DNA of 64,000 nucleotides, taken from the NCBI GenBank assembly GCA_001953215.1, contig CP019169.1, forward strand, positions 620,001 to 684,000, written 5' to 3'. Positions 54,557-63,510 of the stretch are shown here, one piece after another; positions within the stretch are counted from its first letter, which is position 1, and each line of letters starts with the position of its first letter. Made by a program: the position numbers and the translations under genes. The notes under the pieces are model-generated. The model made no database searches. It was not told the DNA's origin and saw only the letters and a list, made by a program, of their open reading frames with translations. The stretch is from Betaproteobacteria bacterium GR16-43 (GTDB lineage Bacteria; Pseudomonadota; Gammaproteobacteria; Burkholderiales; Usitatibacteraceae).

Positions 54557-56164
54557 CTACTTGACGACCGGGGCCGTCTCGAACGTGTGGTACGGGACCG
54601 GCGAAGGCAGGTGCGTCCACTCGAGCGAGTCGGCGCCCTCCCAGGTCCTGTCGGGCGCCTTGGCGCCGCCACGGATCGTCGAGATCACGATGTAGAGGAA
54701 CAGCAGCTGCGAGAAGCCGAAGATGAACGCCCCGACGGTCGAGATCTGGTTCCACTCGGTGAACTGCAGCGCGTAGTCCGGGATGCGCCGCGGCATGCCG
54801 GCCAGGCCCAGGAAGTGCTGCGGGAAGAACGCGACGTTGAAGCCGATCATCGAGAGCCAGAAGTGCAGCTTGCCGAGGCCCTCGCTGTACATGTGGCCGG
54901 TCCACTTCGGCAGCCAGAAGTAGATGCCCGCCATGATGGCGAAGAGCGCGCCCGACACGAGCACGTAGTGGAAGTGCGCCACCACGTAGTAGGTGTTGTG
55001 CAGCGTGATGTCCACCGGCGTGATGGCCAGCACCAGGCCCGAGAAGCCCCCGATGGTGAACAGGCACAGGAAGCCCACCGCGAAGAGCATCGGGGTCTCG
55101 AACGTCATCGAGCCCTTCCACATCGTGGCGATCCAGTTGAAGATCTTCACGCCCGTGGGCACCGCGATCAGCATCGTCGCGTACATGAAGAACAGGTTGC
55201 CCGCGGCCGGCATGCCGACCGTGAACATGTGGTGTCCCCACACGATGAACGACAGGATGGCGATCGACGAGGTCGCGTAGACCATCGACGCGTAGCCGAA
55301 GAGCGGCTTGCGCGCGAACGCCGGGATGATCTGCGAGACGATCCCGAACGCCGGCAGGATCATGATGTAGACCTCGGGGTGGCCGAAGAACCAGAAGATG
55401 TGCATGAACATCGTCGGGTCGCCGCCGCCGGCCGCGTTGAAGAACGAGGTGCCGAAGTGGCGGTCGGTGAGCAGCATCGTCACCGCGCCGGCCAGCACCG
55501 GCATCACGGCGATCAGCAGGTAGGCGGTGATGAGCCACGTCCACACGAACAGCGGCATCTTCATCAGCGTCATGCCGGGCGCGCGCAGGTTGAGGATCGT
55601 CGTGATGATGTTGATCGAGCCCATGATCGACGAGGCGCCCAGGATGTGGACGGCCAGGATCGTCATGTCGATCGACATGCCCTGCTGGATGATGAGCGGC
55701 GGGTAGAGCGTCCAGCCCGAGGCGGCCGCGCCGCCGGGCACGAAGAACGAGCCCACGAGCAGGAGTGCCGCCGGGATCAGCAGCCAGAAGCTCCAGTTGT
55801 TCATGCGCGGGAACGCCATGTCGGCCGCGCCGATCTGCATCGGCACGAGCCAGTTCGCGAAGCCCACGAAGGCCGGCATGATCGCGCCGAACACCATCAC
55901 CAGGCCGTGCACGGTGGTGAGCGAGTTGAAGAACTGCGGCTCCACCAGCTGCAGGCCGGGCTGGAAGAGCTCGGCGCGGATCAGCAGCGCCATGGAGCCG
56001 CCCATGAGGAACATGGCGAACGAGAACCACAGGTACATCGTGCCGATGTCCTTGTGGTTCGTCGTGTACATCCAGCGGCTGAAGCCCGCCGGGGGCCCGT
56101 GGTGATCGTGGGCGTGGGCGTGGTCGTGGCCGTGGGTGTCGTGAGCGTGGGTGGCTGTGCTCAT
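54557..56164 (-). CDS. ctaD: Cytochrome c oxidase subunit I
   Basis: Catalytic subunit with heme a, heme a3 and CuB; 535 residues, about 12 helices. Heme a ligand region [12 protein letters not shown] (His86), CuB/Tyr crosslink motif [17 protein letters not shown] (HPEVY 262-266, an A1-type proton-channel Glu), GHHMFTVG, and HFHYVLVSG carrying the remaining heme ligands. The first 22 residues contain nine histidines (residues 6-22) before the standard [14 protein letters not shown] start. ATG 56164. Needs heme A, whose synthase CtaA is not in the window. Confidence 0.97.
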   Translation of the reverse strand: MSTATHAHDTHGHDHAHAHDHHGPPAGFSRWMYTTNHKDIGTMYLWFSFAMFLMGGSMALLIRAELFQPGLQLVEPQFFNSLTTVHGLVMVFGAIMPAFVGFANWLVPMQIGAADMAFPRMNNWSFWLLIPAALLLVGSFFVPGGAAASGWTLYPPLIIQQGMSIDMTILAVHILGASSIMGSINIITTILNLRAPGMTLMKMPLFVWTWLITAYLLIAVMPVLAGAVTMLLTDRHFGTSFFNAAGGGDPTMFMHIFWFFGHPEVYIMILPAFGIVSQIIPAFARKPLFGYASMVYATSSIAILSFIVWGHHMFTVGMPAAGNLFFMYATMLIAVPTGVKIFNWIATMWKGSMTFETPMLFAVGFLCLFTIGGFSGLVLAITPVDITLHNTYYVVAHFHYVLVSGALFAIMAGIYFWLPKWTGHMYSEGLGKLHFWLSMIGFNVAFFPQHFLGLAGMPRRIPDYALQFTEWNQISTVGAFIFGFSQLLFLYIVISTIRGGAKAPDRTWEGADSLEWTHLPSPVPYHTFETAPVVK

Positions 56165-56205
56165 GGTGCTCTCCGCTTGTCTCTTGTGCGTTTCGGGTTC
56201 CGGCG

Positions 56206-57369
56206 TTACTTGCGCGCGGACTTCACTTCGGCCGGCATCACTTCACCGCCCTTGTTGCCCCAGCTGGTGCGCGTGTGCGTGATGACGGAAGCGAGGTCCG
56301 CGTCCGAGAGCTGTGCGAACGACGCCATCGCCGTGCCGGGCTTGCCCTTCAGCTCGAGGTCGATCTGCGCGCCCTTCGGGCCGTTGGCGACCTTGCTGCC
56401 GGCGAGCGGCGGGAACGCGGGCGGCGTGCCCTTGCCCTCGGCGCCGTGGCAGGCCTGGCAGTTGGCCGCGTAGACCTTCGCGCCGTTGGCCTTCAGCTCG
56501 TCGACGCTCCACTTCTTGTTCGGGTCTTCGGCCGGGGCGGCAGCGGCCGGCGTGGCATCGGCGACCGGAGCCGGAGGCGGCGGCATCTTCGCCTTCTTGT
56601 CGGCGATCCACTTCGCGTAGTCCTCGGCCGAGACGGCGTCGACCACGATCGGCATGTAGCCGTGTTCCTTGCCGCAGATCTGCGAGCACTGGCCCAGGTA
56701 GCGGCCGGGCTTGTCGACCTTGAACCACGCATCCTTCACGAAGCCCGGGATGCCGTACTGGTTCACGCCCAGCTGCGGCACGTACCAGCCGTGGATCACG
56801 TCGTTCGAGGTGATGAGCAGGCGCACCTTCTTGCCCACCGGGACGACCACGGGGTTGTCGACCTCGAGCAGGTAATTGGGGTTCTTCTTGGGGCCGGGCT
56901 TCTCGTGCTCCTCGATCTGCTCGCGCGGCGTCGAGAGGCTGGAGAAGTAGCGCACGCCGTCCTGCAGGTAGTCGTATTCCCACTTCCACTGGTAGGCGGT
57001 GACCTTGATGCTCATGTCCGGGTTCGAGCCGTCCTTCATGTCGAGCACGGTCTTCGTGGCCGGGTAGGCCATCGCGATCAGGATCACGAACGGCACGACC
57101 GTCCAGATGATCTCGATCGTCGTGTTCTCGTGGAACTGGGCCGCCTGCGCGCCGCGGCTCTTGCGGTGCGCGAACACCGACCAGAACATCGCGCCGAACA
57201 CGACGATGAAGATGCCGACGCAGACCCAAAGAATGCCGAAGTGCAGGTTGTAGATCTCCTGCGCGATCGGCGTGGCCGGCGGCAGGATGTCGACGTGGTA
57301 GTCGGCGAGGACCGGCGCGGATAGGAACGCGGCGGCGGCGGCAACGGCTCTGGTGAGTTTCACTGGCAT
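56206..57369 (-). CDS. ctaC: Cytochrome c oxidase subunit II with fused cytochrome c domain
   Basis: Accepts electrons at CuA. 387 residues from ATG 57369 (AAGG eight bases upstream); a TTG two codons earlier is less likely. Signal peptide, two membrane helices (about 43-65 and 85-105), then the cupredoxin with CuA motif [12 protein letters not shown] (228-239), a Pro/Ala-rich linker (about 262-282) and a C-terminal cytochrome c domain with CQACH (304-308). This is the caa3-like fusion form of subunit II. Confidence 0.96.
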   Translation of the reverse strand: MPVKLTRAVAAAAAFLSAPVLADYHVDILPPATPIAQEIYNLHFGILWVCVGIFIVVFGAMFWSVFAHRKSRGAQAAQFHENTTIEIIWTVVPFVILIAMAYPATKTVLDMKDGSNPDMSIKVTAYQWKWEYDYLQDGVRYFSSLSTPREQIEEHEKPGPKKNPNYLLEVDNPVVVPVGKKVRLLITSNDVIHGWYVPQLGVNQYGIPGFVKDAWFKVDKPGRYLGQCSQICGKEHGYMPIVVDAVSAEDYAKWIADKKAKMPPPPAPVADATPAAAAPAEDPNKKWSVDELKANGAKVYAANCQACHGAEGKGTPPAFPPLAGSKVANGPKGAQIDLELKGKPGTAMASFAQLSDADLASVITHTRTSWGNKGGEVMPAEVKSARK

Positions 57370-57396
57370 GGCCAAGACCTTTTTTTCGGTTATCCC

Positions 57397-57837
57397 CTAG
57401 TCGGCGGCGACCTTGAGCCAGGGCCGCAGCGTCGCGGCCAGCTCCCGTCTACCGTCGTCGGACAGCATCCGCCCCAGCGGTACCGTCCTGCCTGCATACG
57501 CGAGCCCCAACGTGCACCGGTGCCCCCGCTCCCTCAATACCACGCGTGCCCAACCGCGCTGCGCCACGAAGCTCGTTTCGCGCGACGCGTCGCGCGCTTC
57601 GAGCCTCACTTCCCCCGTGGCGCCGATCTCCAGGCGCTCGAAATCCGCGTCATGGCGCTGCAGGGTCCGGAATGCAAACCACAGCAACGCGACCTCGAGC
57701 CCCGCGAAGGGCATCACCGGCCAGGCCCCCAGCAGCGAGGCCCCGAACGCCACGACCAGCGTCGTTCCGCCGATCGCCGCAAGGCACCCACGCCGGCCCT
57801 TCGGACCCAGCGAACGGTTGGGCGCAGAGAAGTGCAC
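57397..57837 (-). CDS. DUF2244 membrane protein
   Basis: A protein of about 146 residues with two adjacent membrane helices near the N-terminus (LAAIGGTTLVVAFGASLLGAW region) and a C-terminal beta-rich part (LEIGATGEVRLEARD, RTVPLGRMLSDDGRRELAATL). DUF2244 genes commonly stand just before ctaC in Betaproteobacteria, as here, 27 bases away. The open frame continues upstream to 57993, but that part is encoded by an 18-base-arm palindrome and is not family-like, so I take GTG 57837. No clear ribosome-binding site; TTG codons just upstream are alternatives. Confidence 0.8.
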   Translation of the reverse strand: MHFSAPNRSLGPKGRRGCLAAIGGTTLVVAFGASLLGAWPVMPFAGLEVALLWFAFRTLQRHDADFERLEIGATGEVRLEARDASRETSFVAQRGWARVVLRERGHRCTLGLAYAGRTVPLGRMLSDDGRRELAATLRPWLKVAAD

Positions 57838-57934
57838 GAAGGGTGGGGAACCCGCGGTATCCAAGAAGGGCGAGCCGCTTGCCGGAAAACCGCGCCATTT
57901 TAGCCGACCCGGGGGGCGCACGCAAAAAACTGCG

Positions 57935-57991
57935 GGGGTCGGAGTCGAATTTGCGGCAACAAGCGAAAGCCGGAAATTCGACTCCGACCCC
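57935..57991. repeat. Palindromic REP-like element with GGGGTCGGAGTCGAATTT arms
   Basis: Arms 57935-57952 and 57974-57991 are perfectly complementary over 18 bases; CGGC/GCCG inside the 21-base loop extends the stem after one mismatch. It lies between the yacG stop (57994) and the DUF2244 start, two bases from yacG. The arm shares GGGGTC-G-GT-GAA-T with the palindrome at 52719-52802. Confidence 0.93.
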
Positions 57992-57993
57992 AT

Positions 57994-58179
57994 TTATTGG
58001 CTTTCTACCGGGGGATCCTCGTCCTCGGACTCTTCCGGCTTGGCCGGGATGCGGTAGGACTCCGAGGCCCACGCGCCCAGGTCGATCATCCGGCAGCGCT
58101 CCGAGCAGAAGGGCCGCCACGGGTTCTCGGGCGAGAACGCCGCGGGCTCGCCGCAGGTCGGGCAGGAGACGGTCTTCAC
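57994..58179 (-). CDS. yacG: DNA gyrase inhibitor / zinc-finger protein YacG
   Basis: A 61-residue zinc protein from GTG 58179, overlapping the zapD stop (GTGA). The zinc ligands are CPTC near the start and CSERC about 15 residues later, followed by [15 protein letters not shown], typical of YacG. In E. coli YacG binds GyrB. The order coaE-zapD-yacG is conserved in proteobacteria. Confidence 0.93.
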   Translation of the reverse strand: MKTVSCPTCGEPAAFSPENPWRPFCSERCRMIDLGAWASESYRIPAKPEESEDEDPPVESQ

Positions 58180-58931
58180 AGGTTGCAGAAGGCAAGGTCG
58201 AAGGCCACGTCCCGGTCGTAGACGCGGGATTTCTGCACGCCCTCGGGGAGCAGGAAGCGGATGTTGAGCGCGTACTTGTTCGCGCTGATCTCGGGGACGC
58301 ACGGCGTATTGCGCGCGAGGGTGAGGCGAAGCATCTGCGCCGGCTTGTCCGCCGGGGTCTGCTGGAAGACGCCCTGGTAGGCAACCAGCGAGACGGTGCG
58401 CCCGCTCTCGCGGAGCACGCGCAGGACGATCGAAAGCGCCGCGTTCACGGGGTCCAGCGGCTTCATCCATTCCATCAGGTTGGCGCGGCGCTCGTCGGGC
58501 TCGCGGGCGAGCCAGTAGTGGTAGCTCGGCAGGTCGAATTCGCTCGTTCCCCCGGGAATGCCGGCGCGCTGCTTGATCGACATCAGCCACTCGTTCTCGC
58601 GCAGGCCCTGCCCGGTCTTGCCCGAGAGCGCGCGCAGGTTCGTGAAGGCGCTGTCGATCTCCCCCAGCACGTAGTTCAGCTTGTCCTCGCTGATCGCGGG
58701 ATTGTTGCGCAGGGCATCGAGGAAGGTGCGCTGGCGGTCGAGTTCCTGCAGCAGGTCGCTCTTCAGGTCGGCGCGGCTCGCGACCTCGAGGATCTCGAAC
58801 ATGCCCGTGAGGCCCGCGTGGTGGTCCGCGGGGTCGTCCCCCAGCAGGAAGTGGTGCACGCGCGTGTAGAGGTCTTCCAGGCGCAGCAGCGTGCGCACGC
58901 GCTCGTTGAGGGGATATTCGTAGGTGATCAC
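58176..58931 (-). CDS. zapD: Cell division protein ZapD
   Basis: Bundles FtsZ filaments and stabilises the Z ring. 251 residues from GTG 58931, giving [19 protein letters not shown], the family N-terminus; the overlapping coaE stop (GTGA) supports this start. Further conserved parts are [20 protein letters not shown] and DLPSYHYWL. Cytosolic, mainly helical N-terminal half with a beta-rich C-terminal half. Confidence 0.95.
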   Translation of the reverse strand: MITYEYPLNERVRTLLRLEDLYTRVHHFLLGDDPADHHAGLTGMFEILEVASRADLKSDLLQELDRQRTFLDALRNNPAISEDKLNYVLGEIDSAFTNLRALSGKTGQGLRENEWLMSIKQRAGIPGGTSEFDLPSYHYWLAREPDERRANLMEWMKPLDPVNAALSIVLRVLRESGRTVSLVAYQGVFQQTPADKPAQMLRLTLARNTPCVPEISANKYALNIRFLLPEGVQKSRVYDRDVAFDLAFCNL

Positions 58932-59548
58932 CGGCACCGGTCCGTGGAAGGCGTAGGTACCGGCGAAGCATACATCGCGTGCAGCCGCTCGCACTGCGGG
59001 TCGAGGTCCTCCTCGGGGCCCGCATTGCATACCACGTCGTCGGCCAGCTGCAGGCGCCTCCAGCGGGGCCACTGGGTCGCCATGATGGAGCGCACCTCGA
59101 CTTCGGGCAGGCCCGAGCGGTGCCGCACCCGGGCGACCTGCTCGGCCTCGGACACGTCCACCACGAGCGTGCGCCACGCGCGCGCCTCGCCGCCGGTCTC
59201 GAACAGCAGCGGCACCACCAGCACGACGTAGGGTCCGGTCGCCTCGGCCTGGGCGCGATCGGAGGCCGCGCGGATCAGGGGATGAAGGATCGCTTCGAGG
59301 CGGGCGCGCGAGCCGGGGTCGGAGAAGGCGAGTGCGCGCATGGCCTTGCGGTCGAGGGCTCCGTCGGGGCCGAGGACCTCGGGCCCGAACGCGGCGCGCA
59401 ACGCCGGGATCGCGGCCCCCTGTGCCGCCGTGAGCGAACGCGAGATTTCGTCGGCGTCGATCACGCTGGCTCCCAGGCGGGCAAGCCTTTGCGCCACCGT
59501 GGACTTGCCGGACCCGATGCCGCCGGTGAGCCCGACGACCCGCTTCAC
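58928..59548 (-). CDS. coaE: Dephospho-CoA kinase
   Basis: Last step of coenzyme A synthesis. 206 residues from GTG 59548, overlapping the pilD stop (GTGA). P-loop [12 protein letters not shown] (about 6-17), [10 protein letters not shown] with the conserved Asp, and [11 protein letters not shown]. It pairs functionally with CoaD at 45 kb. The pilD-coaE-zapD-yacG string is conserved in type IV piliated Beta- and Gammaproteobacteria. Confidence 0.96.
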   Translation of the reverse strand: MKRVVGLTGGIGSGKSTVAQRLARLGASVIDADEISRSLTAAQGAAIPALRAAFGPEVLGPDGALDRKAMRALAFSDPGSRARLEAILHPLIRAASDRAQAEATGPYVVLVVPLLFETGGEARAWRTLVVDVSEAEQVARVRHRSGLPEVEVRSIMATQWPRWRRLQLADDVVCNAGPEEDLDPQCERLHAMYASPVPTPSTDRCR

Positions 59549-60405
59549 GACGGGAAGTAGCCCAGCCAGGCCACCGTCGCCTGCCGTCCCCAGAGCAGCC
59601 CGACGAGGCCGCCGAGCGCGAGGTACGGGCCGAAGGGGATGCGGGTGTCGCGCCCCGTGCGGGCCAGGGCCATGCCGGCCAGGCCGATCACCGCGCCCAA
59701 TCCCGCCGAAACCAGGACGATGAAGGGCAACATCGCCCAGCCGAGCCAGGCACCCAGGGCCGCGAGCAGCTTGAAGTCGCCGTATCCCATGCCCTCCTTG
59801 CGGACCACGAGCTTGAAGCCCCAGTACACCAGCCAGAGCGACAGGTAGCCCGCGACGGCCCCCAGCACCGCCGAGGGCAGGCTCGTGAACGTGGAGCCCA
59901 TGTTGAACAACAGCCCCGTCCACAGCAGCGGCAACGTGATGTCGTCGGGCAGCAGCTGCGTATCGAAGTCGATCAGCGCGAGGGCCAGCAGCGACCAGGC
60001 GAAAATCAGCGCCCCCGCCAATGCGGGCGAGTATCCGAAGCGCCAGGCGAGGAAACCGGCGAGGGCGCCGGCCGCGAGTTCCACCGCGGGATAGCGCGCG
60101 CTGATGCGCGCCTTGCACGCCGCGCACTTGCCGCCCAGCAGCAGCCAGCTCACGACCGGGATGTTCTGGTCGAACGTGATCGGGGTGGCGCACGACGGGC
60201 AACGCGAGCGCGGCGTGACCAGGTTGAAGACCTCGCGGGGCGGCGGCTCCACGCCCGTCACCTCGGCGCAGTCGGCGCGCCACTCGGCCTCCATCATCTT
60301 CGGCAGGCGGTAGACCACGACGTTGAGGAAGGAGCCGACGCACAGGCCCAGCACGACGCACACGCCGATCAGCGCCGCGGGCGACGCCTGGAGGGATTCG
60401 ATCAC
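59545..60405 (-). CDS. pilD: Prepilin peptidase/N-methyltransferase PilD
   Basis: Cleaves and N-methylates type IV prepilins and type II secretion pseudopilins. 286 residues from GTG 60405 with AAAGG upstream. The cytoplasmic zinc loop has CPSC and CAAC (about 70-105), and the aspartyl protease residues are in LIDFDTQLLPD and GYGDFKLLAALGAWLG (GxGD). About seven membrane helices. A terminator separates it from pilC. Confidence 0.95.
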   Translation of the reverse strand: MIESLQASPAALIGVCVVLGLCVGSFLNVVVYRLPKMMEAEWRADCAEVTGVEPPPREVFNLVTPRSRCPSCATPITFDQNIPVVSWLLLGGKCAACKARISARYPAVELAAGALAGFLAWRFGYSPALAGALIFAWSLLALALIDFDTQLLPDDITLPLLWTGLLFNMGSTFTSLPSAVLGAVAGYLSLWLVYWGFKLVVRKEGMGYGDFKLLAALGAWLGWAMLPFIVLVSAGLGAVIGLAGMALARTGRDTRIPFGPYLALGGLVGLLWGRQATVAWLGYFPS

Positions 60406-60446
60406 GTTGGGCTGCCTTTGCGGTCCATGCGGTTCGTGCGGGGGTA

Positions 60447-60477
60447 ACAAAAAAGGCGCGGGAAGCCCCGCGCCTTT
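60447..60477 (-). terminator. Rho-independent terminator between pilC and pilD
   Basis: AAAGGCGCGGG (60452-60462) pairs with CCCGCGCCTTT (60467-60477) around a four-base loop; on the minus strand the stem is followed by TTTGTTACC. It lies 20 bases after the pilC stop, so pilD-coaE-zapD-yacG should have a separate promoter or depend on readthrough. Confidence 0.87.
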
Positions 60478-60496
60478 GGGTGTGTCGCGGGGAGCG

Positions 60497-61726
60497 TCAG
60501 ACGGCGCCGCCCAGCTTGAAGATCGGAAGGTACATGGCGACGACGAGGCCGCCGATCAGGCCGCCCAGGACCACCATGATCGCCGGCTCCATCAACGAGG
60601 CCAGGGCGTCGACCGCGTCGTCGACCTCCTGCTCGAAGAAGTCGGCCACCTTCGAGAGCATGGAGTCGAGCGCGCCGGACTCCTCGCCGATCGCCGTCAT
60701 CTGCATCACCATGCTCGGGAAGACGTTCGAGTTCTGCATCGCGACCGTGAGGCTGGTGCCGGTGGAGACCTCGTTCTGGATGCGCTTGGTGGCTTCGTAG
60801 TAGACGTAGTTGCCCGCCGCGCCCGCCACGGAATCGAGGGATTCCACCAGCGGCACGCCGGCGGCGAACATCGTGGAGAGCGTGCGGCACCAGCGCGCGA
60901 TCGAGGCCTTGCGGATCACCTCGCCGAAGACCGGCAGGCGCAGCAGCAGGCGGTCGAACCCGCGCTGCATCGCCGTCGAGCGCTTGTACGCGTAGCTCAC
61001 GCCGTAGAACGTGCCCACCACCGTGCCGAGCATGATCCACCAGTACGCCACGAAGAATTCCGACATGTTCAGCACGATCTGCGTGGGCGCCGGGAGGTCC
61101 GCGCCGAAGTTCTTGAACAGGTCCTTGAACACCGGGATCACGAAAATCATGATGACCGCGACGATCACGACGCCGATCACGATCACCGCGATCGGGTAGA
61201 ACAGCGCGCCCTTGATCTTGCCCTTGATGGCGAGGATCTTTTCCTTGTAGGTCGCGAGGCGGTCGAGCAGCGAATCGAGAATACCGGCCTGTTCACCCGC
61301 GGCGACGAGGTTGCAGAACAGCGCGTCGAAGTACTGCGGGTACTTGCGGAAGGCCTGGCCCAGCGAGGAGCCCGTCTCCACTTCGGTCTTGATGTCGAGG
61401 AGCAGCTTCCCGACGGAAGGATTCGCGTGGCCCTTGCCGACGATGTCGAAGGACTGCAGCAGCGGCACGCCCGCCTTCATCATCACCGCGAGCTGGCGCG
61501 TGAAGATCGTGATGTCCTTCTCGGTGATCTTCTTGCCGCCCCGCGTGGAAACCTTCTTCACGGAGATCTGCTGCATGCCCTGGCGGCGCAGCGTGGCCAG
61601 CACGACGTGTTCCCCGCCCGCGCGGATCTCGCCCTTGACGGTTTTCCCGGACTTGTCCTTCCCGCTCCAGGAATAGTTGTAGAGCTTGACGTCCTTGCCG
61701 GTATCTTTTTTCGCGACCGCTGCCAT
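60497..61726 (-). CDS. pilC: Type IV pilus inner-membrane platform protein PilC
   Basis: 409 residues with two T2SSF domains (about 75-200 and 275-400), each ending in membrane helices; blocks such as FTRQLAVMMKAGVPLLQSFDIV and WCRTLSTMFAAGVPLVESLDSV show the internal duplication. Starts from ATG 61726, 11 bases after the pilB stop. It couples the PilB motor to pilin polymerisation. Confidence 0.96.
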   Translation of the reverse strand: MAAVAKKDTGKDVKLYNYSWSGKDKSGKTVKGEIRAGGEHVVLATLRRQGMQQISVKKVSTRGGKKITEKDITIFTRQLAVMMKAGVPLLQSFDIVGKGHANPSVGKLLLDIKTEVETGSSLGQAFRKYPQYFDALFCNLVAAGEQAGILDSLLDRLATYKEKILAIKGKIKGALFYPIAVIVIGVVIVAVIMIFVIPVFKDLFKNFGADLPAPTQIVLNMSEFFVAYWWIMLGTVVGTFYGVSYAYKRSTAMQRGFDRLLLRLPVFGEVIRKASIARWCRTLSTMFAAGVPLVESLDSVAGAAGNYVYYEATKRIQNEVSTGTSLTVAMQNSNVFPSMVMQMTAIGEESGALDSMLSKVADFFEQEVDDAVDALASLMEPAIMVVLGGLIGGLVVAMYLPIFKLGGAV

Positions 61727-61737
61727 GTCCGCTCTCC

Positions 61738-63447
61738 CTACTCGTTGGTGACGCCCTCGACTTCCTCGAGGGAAGTGAGGCCCTTCTTCACCTTGATGAG
61801 ACCCGATTGCCGCAGGTCCTTGATCCCCTCGCGCCGGGACTGGTCGGCGAGGTCGATCGCGGTGCCGTTCTTCATGATGATGCGTTCCATCTCGTCGGAG
61901 ATCGGCATCACCTGGTAGATCCCGACGCGGCCCTTGTAGCCGGTATTCTTGCATAGGTCACAACCGACGGGCGCGAACGGCTGCCACGTCCCGTCGAGGT
62001 CTTCCTCGACGAATCCCGCGCGCTTCAGCGCCTCCTCGGGAATCTCCACCGGCCGCTTGCAGGTGCAGAGCTTGCGCGCCAGGCGCTGGGCCGTGACCAG
62101 GATCACGGAGGATGCGATGTTGAACGGCGCGATGCCCATGTTCATCAGGCGCGTGAGCGTCTGCGGCGCGTCGTTGGTGTGCAGGGTCGAGAGCACCATG
62201 TGGCCGGTCTGCGCGGCCTTGATCGAGATCTCGCCGGTCTCGATGTCGCGGATCTCGCCCACCATGATGATGTCCGGATCCTGGCGCAGGAAGGCCTTCA
62301 GCGCCGCGGGGAACGTCATCCCCGCCTTGTCGTTGATGTTGACCTGGTTCACGCCGGGCAAGTTGATCTCCGCCGGGTCCTCGGCCGTCGAGATGTTGAT
62401 CCCGGGCTTGTTGAGGATGTTCAGGCACGTGTAGAGAGAAACCGTCTTGCCCGAGCCCGTCGGCCCCGTCACCAGCACCATCCCGTAGGGGCGCTGGATG
62501 GCGTTCATCAGGTTCTCTTTCTGGTCCGGATCGTAGCCCAGGGCGTCGATCCCGAGCGTGGCGCTCGAGGGATCGAGGATCCGCATGCAAATCTTTTCGC
62601 CGAAGAGCGTCGGCAGCGTCGAGACGCGGAAGTCGATGGCGCGCGTCTTGGACAGCACCAGCTTCATGCGCCCGTCCTGCGGGATGCGCTTCTCGGAGAT
62701 GTCGAGCTTCGAGACCACCTTGATGCGCGAGGCGAGCTTCTCCTTGATCGCGAGCGGCGGCTGCGCCACGTCGTAGAGGATGCCGTCCTGCCGGTAGCGG
62801 ATGCGGTAGAACTTCTCGTAGGGCTCGAAGTGGATGTCCGAAGCCCCGCCGTTGATCGCGTCGAGCAGCACCTTCTGCACGTACTTCACGACCGGCGCGT
62901 CGTCGATGTCCTCGATCTGCTGGGCGGCCGCGGCCGACTCCATCTCGCCTTCCTCCGGCAGCTGGAGGTCGACGTCTTCCACCATCTTCTCGAGGGCCTT
63001 GCCGCCGCCCTCGGTGATGCGCTTGACGAAGTTGTTGAGCTTGTCGTCCTCGACGACCACCGGCTCCATGGTCATGCCGGTGGCGAACTTCACCTCCTGC
63101 ATCACCTGCTCGTTCGACGGGTCGCTCATCGCGACGAACAGGCGGTTGCCGCGCTTGCCCAGCGCGATCACGCGATGGTTGCCGACGATCTTGTTGTCGA
63201 TGAGGTTGACCGGGAGCTGGTCGGGATCGACGGCATTCAGGTCCAGCAGCGGATAGCCGAACGTATTGGCCGCGAACTGCGAGACTTCCTTCGCCGAGAG
63301 CTTCTTCGAACCGATCAACTGCTGGACGAACGTCATCCCGGCCTTGGCCGCCTCGGCCTGGATGGCGTTGGCATCAGCCTGGACCAGCTTGCCCTGCTGG
63401 ACGAGTGCACGTCCGAGGGCGTTGAAATGGGACGGGGCGGCGGCCAT
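61738..63447 (-). CDS. pilB: Type IV pilus assembly ATPase PilB
   Basis: Extension motor, 569 residues. N-terminal MshEN/T2SSE-N domain (about 1-150), then the secretion ATPase with Walker A GPTGSGKT (about 328-335), Asp box and Walker B QDPDIIMVGEIRD, His box STLHTNDAP, and the zinc tetracysteine pairs CTC and CDLC. Starts from ATG 63447. Followed directly by pilC. Confidence 0.96.
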   Translation of the reverse strand: MAAAPSHFNALGRALVQQGKLVQADANAIQAEAAKAGMTFVQQLIGSKKLSAKEVSQFAANTFGYPLLDLNAVDPDQLPVNLIDNKIVGNHRVIALGKRGNRLFVAMSDPSNEQVMQEVKFATGMTMEPVVVEDDKLNNFVKRITEGGGKALEKMVEDVDLQLPEEGEMESAAAAQQIEDIDDAPVVKYVQKVLLDAINGGASDIHFEPYEKFYRIRYRQDGILYDVAQPPLAIKEKLASRIKVVSKLDISEKRIPQDGRMKLVLSKTRAIDFRVSTLPTLFGEKICMRILDPSSATLGIDALGYDPDQKENLMNAIQRPYGMVLVTGPTGSGKTVSLYTCLNILNKPGINISTAEDPAEINLPGVNQVNINDKAGMTFPAALKAFLRQDPDIIMVGEIRDIETGEISIKAAQTGHMVLSTLHTNDAPQTLTRLMNMGIAPFNIASSVILVTAQRLARKLCTCKRPVEIPEEALKRAGFVEEDLDGTWQPFAPVGCDLCKNTGYKGRVGIYQVMPISDEMERIIMKNGTAIDLADQSRREGIKDLRQSGLIKVKKGLTSLEEVEGVTNE

Positions 63448-63510
63448 AAGAATCCTGTTAAATCAACGGCATGATGCGCCTTCTTGGAGCAGCCTGTAAA
63501 GAACGCCGGT

